From Adenophora triphylla var. japonica (taxonomy: Eukaryota; Streptophyta; Magnoliopsida; Asterales; Campanulaceae), in contig JAFEMH010002499.1 of NCBI GenBank assembly GCA_022495995.1, forward strand, positions 124,001 to 188,000: a DNA stretch of 64,000 nt, written 5' to 3'. The position numbers and the translations under genes were made by a program. The notes beneath the pieces are model-generated. The model was not told the DNA's origin and ran no database searches. It worked only from the letters and a program-made list of their open reading frames with translations. Every line of letters begins with the position of its first letter. The stretch's first letter is position 1. Below are positions 42,090-51,460 of this stretch, piece after piece.

Positions 42090-43820
42090 GTGATGATGTT
42101 GCCATTTCGCGGGAGAAATTCGATTTTTGCGTTTCTTTGAAAAACCAAATAAAACCCGGAAAAACGGAGTCGCCATGCCATTTTTGTTTTAAGGGCCAAA
42201 ACTTTGAAAAATGCCCGAGATTAGAGATTTGGGTTCGGAGGTCATGTTACACGCCGGGAAGGACGTTAGTGTGCACCCGGAATGCCTCGTAAAACGAGTC
42301 TTCCAAGCTGAAAATCATTTTTGTGTGTGTGTGTGTGTGTGTGTTTTGGCCAAAATAAGTTGAAAATGAGAAAAGTAAAAATAGGGATGTCTTTTTAAGA
42401 CTTTATACTGATCCCATGATTTTTTGGAAGATTTTTGGATTGAGATTTGGTACTCAAAAGACCTTTTGAAGTTGGGAGTCATTTCTGCCAGAATGAAAAA
42501 GGCAGTGGACCTTTGATTTTAAAATGGATTCAAGGGCCTTAAAACTTCATAATCTGGATAAACTCAGAGAATGAAAGTTGTTCCAGACACCTTAAATAAG
42601 ATTTGTGCGAAGGAATTTTCGATTTTGGAGAAGATTTGAGGGGTCAAAAACTTCTGGAAATCTCAGATATGAAATCTGGATTTCCAGAAGCTGATGAACT
42701 GGCTTCTAAAAGAAAATTTGAAAAAGGGAGTTTTACTCACGAAAAAAATAAAGTAAAAATATTTCTGGAAAGATCTGGATGTTGGCTACAAAAAGTGTTT
42801 TGTAGTCAACACCAAATTCCAAGTTTATCTGTGTCCATAAATTAAGACAATGGACTGGGGTCTTGGAAAATTGCTACTGGACAGCAACTTCTCAAGAAAG
42901 GAAAAATGATTTTAAAGGGGATTTTTGCATCCATGCTTGTCCCCATTTCCCTAGGTTTTGGTTAGTGATCACTTGACATTTTAGTGGTGAATCAACTATA
43001 CCAAACCATCCTTGGGGTACATTAGGACTAAGCACTTCATTTGCTTGGGAAGGGGAATTTTATCCTTTGAAACCAAGATTTGGTGCTTGAAAATAGTTTT
43101 TAGGGTTTTGAAAATGCATTTGCAAGTAAGTAAGAACACATTGAAGAAAATGTTGATCCTTGTATAGGATCATCCATGGAGATGAACTTCCATGGTGATC
43201 CTCTTGAATCTAGGGTAAGAAGATGAACAACTTCATTTTGTAGTTTGAAAATGCATGCATGGGTGAGAGATTTAGGGTAAGAAGAGGGAGGTTATACCTA
43301 TCTTCCTTGTGTTTTTGTGTTTGTGTTTGAACTTGAGAGTGAGTGGGTTTGATTTGAGTGAGTGAAAGTTGGGAAGATTCAAGAGAAAAAGGTGACAATT
43401 CTTAGAGAATTCTCACTGTTTTCTCAAGTATTTTCGCCAAATGCTGTGAGTTGTGTTCTCTTTTTTCTTTTTTTTTTTTGTGACTGGAGGGCTCAATTTA
43501 TATCCCTCTGAAAATGACAGACTCATCCGCGCGGATAGGGTTGGTGGCGTGCACTGTTCATTAAATGCTGCTCCAGGCTTTGGACACAAGGAATATAATT
43601 CAAAAATTCCAACAGAAAATGTTTTTCAACTTGCTGTTTCGGGATTTTCTTAATTCTTTTTCTTTTTGAGATTCCTTTGAAGGTTTATCTTTAAATAGCA
43701 ATGCCCATTTTGCCCTCACTTTGTTAGAAATGTTAGGAATGTTAGGAATTGTTAGAAATGTTATTACTTTCGTTAATTTTCTAACGAAAATACTAACAAG
43801 CTCAAATTGGAGCACTTACA
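42090..43820 (-). mobile_element. 5' LTR of element D
   Basis: 1731 bp, TG...CA, bordered by the primer-binding site on one side and the GTATC duplication on the other. Differences from the 3' LTR are scattered single bases plus TG-tract and T-run length changes. Confidence 0.92.
43496..43536 (-). promoter_or_regulatory. D 5' LTR core promoter: dyad ATCCGCGCGGAT, 22 bp, TATAAAT
   Basis: The palindrome (43525-43536) is 22 bp upstream of TATAAAT (43502-43496) on the minus strand. This is the copy that would drive the full element RNA. Confidence 0.75.
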
Positions 43821-43857
43821 GTATCCCGTGGGGGAATCAAGCCGAATCATAGTTCGT
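43821..43857 (-). other. Second half of the F class II stem-loop; GTATC is the right target duplication
   Basis: GTATC (43821-43825) duplicates 25199-25203. The following GGGGGAATCAAGCC and CATAGTTCG complete the stem-loop whose other arm lies at 25186-25203, so D inserted inside the stem-loop. Confidence 0.75.
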
Positions 43858-43869
43858 CAAAGATGGGGT

Positions 43870-44365
43870 GCCAATGAAAGGCCACGGGTTTTATACCCAA
43901 AAAGTGACTGTTCCAAGGGGAGTCACCCCGAAGATGGGCGTTTGTACCCGAGATTGACTGTTCCAAGGGGGGTCACCCCGAAGATGGGTGTTTGTACCCG
44001 AGATTGACTGTTCCAAGGGGAGTCACCCCGAGGTTTTGACTTTTTTTTTTGGGAGTCACCCGCGAATTTGACTGTTTTGATGGGGAGTCACCCCGCTGAT
44101 TTGCCTTTTTTGTTTGGGAGTCACCCGCGAATTTGACTGTTTTGATGGGGAGTCACCCAGATGGTTTGACTTTTTTCTTTGGGAGTCACCCGCGAATTTG
44201 ACTATTTTGATGGGGAGTTACCTCGATGATTTGACTTTTTTCTTTGGGAGTCACCCGCGAACTTGACTTTTTCTTTGGGAGTCACCCGCTAATTTGACTG
44301 TTTTGATGGGGAGTCACCCCGATGATTTGACTTTTTTCTTTGGGAGTCACCCGCGAATTTTACTA
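43870..44365. repeat. GGGAGTCACCC-based tandem repeats in F 3' region
   Basis: Three units of about 50 bp with GACTGTTCCAAGGGGAGTCA give way to alternating units with GACTGTTTTGATGGGGAGTC and TTTGGGAGTCACCCGCGAAT. The core resembles the 30-bp unit of the G array at 53560. Confidence 0.9.
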
Positions 44366-44950
44366 TGTGGCAGATCTGTACGGTCTTCCGGACAGGGTAG
44401 TTTATAGCCATTCCGGGATATTTTCTGTGTGGGAAACTGTACGGTTTTCCAAACCGGGTAGTTCATAGCCATTCCGGGCTATTTTCTGTGTGGGAAACTG
44501 TACGGTTTTCCGGACCGGGTAGTTTATAGCCATTCCGGGCTATTTTTTGTGTGGGAAACTGTACGGTTTTCCGGACCGGGTAGTTTATAGCCATTCCGGG
44601 CTATTTTCTATGTGGGAAACTGTACGGTTTTCCGGACCGGGTAGTTTATAGCCATACCGGGCTATTTTCTGTGTGGGGACCGGGTAGTTTATAGCCATTC
44701 CGGGCTATTTTCTGTGTGGGAAACTGTACGGTTTTCCGGAACAGGTAGTTTATAGCCATTCCAGGCTATTTTCTGTGTGGAAAACTGTACGGTTTTCCGG
44801 ACCGGGTAGTTTATAGCCATTCCGGGCTATTTTCTGTGTGGGAAACTGTACGGTTTTCTGGACCGGGTAGTTTATAGCCATTCCGGGCTATTTTCTGTGT
44901 GGGAAACTGTACGGTTTTCCGGACCGGGTAGTTTATAGCCATTCCGGGCT
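44366..44950. repeat. 61-bp tandem array in F 3' region
   Basis: About nine and a half copies of a 61-bp unit with GGGAAACTGTACGGTTTTCC and AGTTTATAGCCATTCCGGGC; one copy near 44675 is shortened by deletion. The units are highly alike, so the expansion is recent. Confidence 0.93.
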
Positions 44951-45099
44951 AAGGATCTTGGTAATGATATTGTGAAAGACTGAGAGAGGTGGGTATTTGA
45001 ACCCAAATGAAATGGTGAATTTTGATGATGGGCAGTCGAGAGGGACTGACAAAATTGACCAGGGGAAAAAGAGGAAAATTACCCCTTCTGGATTGCGGA

Positions 45100-45140
45100 T
45101 GTCGTCCGACACGGGGCCTTCCCCAGGCTGTTTTATTTAA
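45100..45140 (+). promoter_or_regulatory. Putative promoter of the F antisense PMD gene: dyad, 22 bp, TATTTAA
   Basis: TGTCGTCCGACA (45100-45111), identical to the F LTR dyad, is followed after exactly 22 bp by TATTTAA (45134-45140). The PMD start codon is at 45260. Confidence 0.68.
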
Positions 45141-45259
45141 AACAGTTAGGTCGTAAGACAGACCCAAGAAATTGCATCCTCCGCCGAACTCAGAGAGAGA
45201 AAGAGAGAAAATATTTGAAAATTTCTCCCTCCCATTTTGATTTTAATCAAAAATTGACA

Positions 45260-47675
45260 ATGCCTCCGCGAGCGGAATCGAGGAGGAATGTGCAAAGATC
45301 GTTGTCCGAGAGGAGGAAGCTCGTTGATCGGAACAAACAGAAGAAATTTCCGGAGGGCAATGGGCTTTATCCGGGCCTTGATTTTCATATTTCCACCATG
45401 GAACAGAAGGGGGTAAGTATTCTAAACCATCTACCCTTCCCTTTTCCTTTCCGAAAATTGGATTTCTAGGGCTCGAGATAGAATTTGGGGGAAATTGCAC
45501 CCAAAGAGGAATTGCATGCTTGGCATGAAATGCATTGTTTTTAAAAGATTTTTCTTTTTCCGTTCTTTTGAAAGAATTTGGTGATTTTTTGAAAATGTAC
45601 ATGAATGAATGCACATATTGTTATGAGTATGTTTTTGATACCTGTGTTGTGCTTACCTGCAGACTTTGCGGACCAAGGGGTCCCCTAAGGCGATTGCGAC
45701 TATTTGGGGCCTTCTTCCCGGCTCTTCTGATCTGCCGGGTAGTCCCAAGGGCTTGGTTTTTGCTGCTGGTCTTGGACCATTTTTTACTGTCGTTGGAGAC
45801 TTTGGTGACACGCCCAGGAGTGTGGAGCTGGTGCGGGCCTTCAAGCAGTATTGGTGGGACTCTACCCACACTTTTCACTTGTCTTGGGGTGAGTAGACCA
45901 TCACTCCCTATGATTTCACTGCTATCACCGGTGCGGTTCACGGGCGAGCCCATCTTTTACGAGGACCCCGGTGTGTGCGAGCACGGACGCTATTCAGGCA
46001 TTGACTGGCATGACCCTTCGTCCGAAGGGTAATGGGGTCCCATTGGCGGATTTGCACTTGGCTTTGACGCATCAGTGCTGTCTCTTTTCTGAGGGTGAGG
46101 CCGCAGTTACGGCTGAGCAGCTGGCGAGGGCCTTTGTCTGGGCTGGATTTTCCGACACCCTATTCTGTAATGCCTCTACGACGGCATTGACTCTTCTGAT
46201 GGAGCCCCTTCGAGATTGGAGCCAGGTATCCACTTTTTTGTGGGGCGAGGCCGGTTTGGCCCAGGTGTATAGGGGCCTGGACGAGGTGAGCAGAGGCAGT
46301 GTGACCTCTTTGGATTTTTATCAGACTGTACTGGAGGTATGTCTTTTATTTTTCGCAAGTTGACTGCTGCATTTGACTTTTCTGTCATCATTGCATTACT
46401 GTTCCTGCACACTGAAAGCTTTCTGTCTTTTGGTTTCAGGTGTGGACTTATGAGGTGTTTGGCTGTTATGCCTGGACTGTGCCTGAGAGGATTGCGGCCG
46501 ATTTGTTCCCTGCGATCTGCCGATGGACTTTTGGAGTTAGGGAGAGCCGGAGAGTAGACGGGGTGAAGCCCCGAAAGACGGCCTGTTATCACGATACGAT
46601 GATCGCTCTGAGGGGCACCCCTGCTGGTTTGAGGCTGTTCCCTTAGCATGATAGATATGGCGAGGATGTGGTTGGTGATACTGCCCTGGTGACCAGGACG
46701 AGGAGGCTTCTGATTGGCCTAGAGGGAGATGCCCTGTACTTGGGGGAGAGAGTCTGTAGGCAGCATGGTTATGGCACTGCCGCTCGCGTCCCTCATGATC
46801 CTCCTGTGGGAATTTGGCATATCCGGGCCTTGCCTGACTTGGAGCGGTTGCGGACTGGCATTGATGCTGCAGAGCTTTCTGATGGTGGGGATTATGCCCA
46901 TTTTGTCTTCACTCGGCTGGTGACCCCTCAGGTTATGGCTGCCCGGAGGGCAGCGGGGATGCAGATACCAGCGCCTCCCCGATTTTTTGAGTATGAGGCT
47001 GGGGGTGTCATTCGCCGCTCCTCATTTGACATGTCTGAGACTCATCCTCATCTGCGGCTTCCCCGCGGGACTACCTCTGTGAGCAATCTTTTCTTTTCTG
47101 ATTCGTTCAAGCCTTTTGCTGCTTTACTGTCCATATCGATTGCTTCTGACTGTCTCTTTTGTTTCATTGAACAGGTCCCAGCCAAGACCTACAGGGTGGT
47201 GGCCAAGGCGCTCACCGGGGCTGTGAAGATGCTGCGCCAGTTTCAGAGGAGTGCAGAGCATTGGAAGGGGAGATGCAGCTCCCAGCCCAGTGACGTCGTG
47301 CCTCCGAAGAAGAGGCACAGGCCGGCCTTGGCTCCTTCTGACGTCGTGCCTCCGAAGAAGAGGCACAGGCCGGCCTTGGCTCCTTCTGGTTCCCAGGCAG
47401 TCGGGTCGAGTCAGCAGCCCCAGCCTGATAATGATGGCGAGGATGACCCTTATCAGCCCTCTTTTTACACCGTGCCTGAGTGGAATGGGTATTATGGCGA
47501 GCCCCAGCCTTGGGCCCAGTATGAGGATGATGATGATTCGAACGACGAGATCCATGAGGCACTGGAGGGTGGCGGCGACGGCCAGGAGCAGAGCAGCTCT
47601 GAGGAGGAGGTGGGCAGCGTCCAGGACGACAGCGGCTACGAGGAGGACGAGGAGGATGATTCTGAGCAGGATTGA
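45260..47675 (+). pseudogene. PMD (aminotransferase-like) antisense gene of element F, broken
   Basis: The exon layout parallels D: 45260-45412, 45663-46336, 46440-47078 and 47175-47675, again GT...AG and phase 0. Exon 2 shows YWWDSTHTFHLSWGE, then an in-frame TAG at about 45894 and a frameshift near 45930; exon 3 has another TAG at 46644. The rest is well preserved (YLGERVCRQHGYG, RLPRGTT). Exon 4 has a 48-bp tandem duplication that doubles a PPKKRHRPALAP segment, resembling a nuclear localisation signal, and ends in an acidic tail (GYEEDEEDDSEQD). The shared structure with D shows the gene was part of both families before they separated or was exchanged between them. Confidence 0.8.
47291..47388 (+). 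repeat. Two-copy 48-bp duplication in the F PMD gene
   Basis: GACGTCGTGCCTCCGAAGAA and the following bases are repeated once, identically, duplicating a basic PPKKRHRP segment in frame. Confidence 0.92.
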
Positions 47676-48105
47676 TCACTGCGATCCCCTTTTGTCATGC
47701 TTTAGACTCTTTTAGGGAGAGAGAGGAGATGCATGCGCTGTTTTTGTTCTTTTGGGTTGTAAAACAAGCATTTTATTGCATTTTGTATTTTGATGACTGA
47801 AATATTTACTTATTTGTATATTTGTTAGCTCATATGCACGAGCCTGTCCCAAGAATGGCACAAAATGATGGTTTTTGATGTGATTGGGTGTTTTTGTGAT
47901 TTTTGTATGTATTGGGTGACGTTCATGCGTCTGCGGGGGTGTTGGATGTGCCGGATCCTCTCCCGTGGGCTTGATGAGCGAAAGGGAGTGTTTATGTATG
48001 ATTTTCTGGAGTTTTGGACAGGTTTGGGTAGGCCTTTGAGCAAGCATTGGGCCGCTAGGGAGTTGCTGCAGTTGCAGCTGCTGCTGGTTCTGATGGGACT
48101 CTCCA

Positions 48106-48150
48106 TGTCGTCCGACACAGGACTTCATGGAACCTCCCTGTCGTCCGACA
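48106..48150 (+). promoter_or_regulatory. Two CG-dyads upstream of the F DUF7745-like gene
   Basis: TGTCGTCCGACA occurs at 48106-48117 and 48139-48150. An ATTTAAAA box follows 43 bp after the second, and the ATG is at 48301. Confidence 0.6.
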
Positions 48151-48300
48151 GGGAGAGTCTGGGGGACAGATTTCTTGATCAGCAAGCCCCAGCATTTAAA
48201 AGGAGGCAGACTCGTAAAGAACATATTCCAGCAGTCAGAGCAGACTTCAAACTGGTCTTCCACCCCGAAATTAGCCCCAAGATTCGACCTTTGACCCGAA

Positions 48301-49864
48301 ATGGAGCATTATAACGACAGATCTAAGACCAAAGAACGTCAATTTCATTCCGATCTCATAAATCTAACCTGCCATCATCGTAGCAACAATAGGAGGGTTA
48401 TCGACCAATGATATGGGTTGAGATGCATCTGGGCATTAAAGGAGTGGGCGGTAGATTGGAACCTTCTTCGGGCCGCGTCCAGATACTGGGATTGCGAGAG
48501 GCATGTCTTTACCCTTTCATATAATGACCTTACACCCACCATTGAAGAGTTCCGCGCACTGACCGGGGGAGCTGAGCTTAGGGATGCTGTTTTCCCATGA
48601 GATCCACGACCCTTGACTGAGCAGTTAGCCAATTTCTTGGGATTTCACATAGAGCAGGTAACTGATCTGATTCTCGACCTGTCCTTTGTTGACCTGGCCC
48701 AGATAACCTGATTGGCTGTATCGCATCCGGAGCTGTTTGACCCATCCACGGCCATGGATATTTTTATGCTGATTATGATCTCCCTATACTGCTTTTGTGA
48801 GTATGACGGGGTATGCTCCGGTTTACTGTTGGGAGTTGTTAGACAGATGCGGGGTTCTCGTGGTACCGCATTGACTGAGATCCGACCCGGGCAGGGAGAG
48901 AGAGACATAGTTCCCATTTTGCTGGCAGAGACTTATCATGGGATGGACCGACTGGCCGGAGGGTCATTGCACATGGGACGCGGCAGCCCCAGTCTCTTAT
49001 CATTGTGGCTCTTTGAGCGGTTGAGGCTTATCTCTCCATTACCCGCAGGACAGACTGCAGCACCATGGGTTACACAGCAAAGGCGAGTGGCTCTGGAGGC
49101 TTCACAGGAGAGGCGCGGGCGATTGGCTAGTATACTACCACCGATATTCGCATCTTGGGTTCTGGATGGAGGCTTGAGACCATGATCGGCAGGTAGGATG
49201 ACTCTGCTGTAGTGAGGCTGCCGAGATTAGACTTCTCATCATTCAGCATCCCCTTACTTGTTCAGAGGCAGTATGGATACCCACAGCAGGCTGTTGATGG
49301 GTTCAGAGAGTAGATGGCCCGGGATACCGTTCTTCTTGACATGACTGATGTCCGGACCCTCAGGTTCTTTGCCAGGGCTTTTTCAGGAGCAGCTTTTCCC
49401 GCTCACACGCTGATACGGAAGACCCGGGGAATCACATATCTGTCGACCCTGTATCTCATTTGGTATGGGGAGCACATGGGACCAGTTCACCACATCATTG
49501 AAGTATATTGCCAAGGATCCGAGGAGGAGACCAAACTAGCCAGGAGCTACGCGATGCTGAGGCACAGGCTGACCCAGACAACGTGATCGACGATCCGGCA
49601 GTAGATTTTGAGAGAATCGTAGAGAGGAGAGCCAAGATGAGGGATGACCCTGAAGTTATGGCCCGGAGGACAGCTTTGAGAGAGGAAAGGGATGCACAGG
49701 CGGCATTGAGAGCTGCCGAATTAGTTGACTCACCGACTCGTATGATTCCTGAGCCGGGACAACGGGAGACAGAACTGTTTGGGATAGCTAAGCCAAAGAC
49801 CTCCCGAGGACCGAGGAAGAGGAAGATGAAGAATGCTAGTTCGGGAGTGGGAACGAGTGACTAG
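48301..49864 (+). pseudogene. DUF7745-like antisense gene of element F, broken
   Basis: It starts MEHYNDRSKTKERQF and continues with ALKEWAVDWNLLRAASRYWD and VFTLSYNDLTPTIEEFRALT, matching the D copy. The later conserved stretch GERDIVPILLAETYHGMDRL followed by SLLSLWLFERL is typical of DUF7745 as I recall it. In-frame stops lie near 48405, 48598, 48708 and 49183. The tail is charged and ends in a basic segment (RGPRKRKMKNA). No introns are evident. Function unknown. Confidence 0.62.
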
Positions 49865-50109
49865 GATTAGGTAACCTATCATTGTATCCCTTGTTGCCGA
49901 CACAGACAATTTAGATGTTCTTTTCAAAAAGATATTATCTCTACTAATGTTAATGAGTCGAGAGTAGACCGTGCTTGAACTCATCAATGAATGTATTAAT
50001 GTGATGAAAGTTGAAATTACTTCAGAACTTAATCAAGACACATTTTGGTAATCACAAATACAACTGTTGACAGGATTTGGTGATTTTTATGATTTTTAAA
50101 CCGAACTGT

Positions 50110-50175
50110 GAACGGCTGCCTACGTTCCCCTTTTACAAAATGGACTAAGGGGCTCAGGTCTCTGTAGTTCGACCC
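50110..50175 (-). other. Class I stem-loop downstream of F pol
   Basis: Minus strand: CTAC, CCTGAG, inner stem CCCCTT/AAGGGG, then AACGTAG. The inner stem sequence differs from D and C but still pairs. Confidence 0.65.
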
Positions 50176-50215
50176 AATTAACTTTGTGTTTAAGAAAGGG
50201 ATAGATAGAAGGGGG

Positions 50216-50345
50216 ACAAGTGGTGCAACCCTGTTTTTTACCTAGACCGCCCGTTTTTAGGGTTTTCAGCCTAGTTGGGTATATTCTTTTAGCACCGAGC
50301 GCGCCCTTTGTTTTGCACGGACTGCCTTTTGAGAGGTTTTCACTC
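50216..50345 (-). other. Conserved post-pol block of F, partly duplicated
   Basis: Contains GCAACCCTGTTTTTTACCTA and GGGTATATTCTTTTAGCACC as in D, then a second, diverged copy of the block (GCACGGACTGCCTTTTGAGA and GTCTGGGTACATTATTTTCG). Confidence 0.58.
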
Positions 50346-50433
50346 TCGTCTGGGTACATTATTTTCGCGCTTTTGTTTTTTCTTTTTCTTTCTTTTTTTT
50401 ATTATTTTTTTTATATAGAGGGGAAGACTCGAT

Positions 50434-51460
50434 TCAGACGTAATAGCGGCATAGTTTGTCGCCGTTCACCGGGTGCATGAAGGGGTTACCATCCAAATCT
50501 GTCAACTTCATTGCTCCGCCAGAGAAGATCTCCTTTACCAAATACGGGCCTACCCAGACTGGCGCCCACTTGCCCAGAGGACTGAATTGATTCGGCGGCT
50601 TTTCTTTTAGGACCAAATCACCCACTTTAATGTTGCGGGGATGTACCTTCTTGTCAAAGTCCCTAGCCATGCGCTTCTGATAAGCCCGGATGTGCTCCAT
50701 CGTTTTAAGCCTTCGCTCGTCTAGAAGAGCTAACTCATCATGTCGACTCTGAAGCCAGTCTATCTCGTTGACTTCATTTTCAAGCAGAACCCGAAGAGAG
50801 GGTATCTCTAACTCAATGGGCAAAACGACATCCATCCCATATGTCAAAGCGAACGGAGTTTCACCGGTGGCTGTTCTTACTGAAGTGCAGTAGCCCCACA
50901 GTGCCAAGTGAAGCTTTTCAGGCCAATCCTGGCTCCTTTCGGCCATCTTTCAGATGATCCTTTCCAGGTTCTTGTTCGCGGCCTCGACAGGACCATTGGT
51001 TTGAGGGCGATAAGGGGAGGACTTATGTCGCTTGATCCTGAATTCCGCAAGCAGTTCGTCGGTATGTCCCTCGAAGTGTGACCCATTGTCGGAGATAATC
51101 TCATTCAGAACTCCGTATCGGCACAGAATGTTTTCTTTTATAAAACGGGCCACCTTTTTGGAGTTGAGGACCTTGTAGGATGCCACTTCAACCACTTGGT
51201 GAAGTAATCCACAGCGACCAATACGAATTCGTGCCCGTTGCTGCCAGCAGGGGTTATCTTCCCAATAACTTTGATCCCCCAAGTTGCGAATGGCCAAGGA
51301 GTGCTCATACAGTAGAGATCATGGGGAGGTATATGGTTGAGATTGGAGAACCGCTGACACTTATCGCAGGTTCGCACAAACTGAATACAGTCAGTTTCCA
51401 TGGAGATCCAATAATAACCCATCTTGAGTATGCTGGACATCAGGGCTCGGGCGTTCATAT
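50434..51460 (-). pseudogene. Integrase of element F, cut by element G
   Basis: From the right end: NARALMSSILKMGYYWISME (zinc-finger region), CDKCQRFSNLNHIPPHDLYC, TWGIKVIGK (first catalytic Asp replaced by Lys), ISDNGSHFEGHTDELL, NGPVEAANKNLERI, and the C-terminal domain MEHIRAYQKRMARDFDKKVH and VGDLVLKEKPPNQFSPLGKW, ending at MHPVNGDKLCRYYV (50434). Two frameshifts are present near 51180 and 50950. The 3' LTR of G interrupts it at 51461. It is the pol tail of the element whose 3' LTR is at 23334. Confidence 0.86.

Larger units (their letters stand above)
25204..43820 (-). mobile_element. Complete element D: 18.6-kb Tat/Ogre-like LTR retrotransposon with antisense genes
   Basis: Two nearly identical LTRs (25204-26938 and 42090-43820, about 30 differences by eye) flank an interior with a primer-binding site at 42071-42088, and the whole is bounded by GTATC duplications. 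Reading on the minus strand, the order is 5' LTR, leader, gag, protease, a deletion that removes RT, both RNases H and half of integrase, integrase C-terminus, post-pol blocks, two genes in the opposite (plus) orientation, tandem arrays, 3' LTR. The low LTR divergence marks it as the youngest large insertion here. It is non-autonomous for reverse transcription yet keeps gag and an intact antisense PMD gene. It sits inside the 3' stem-loop of element F. Confidence 0.9.
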
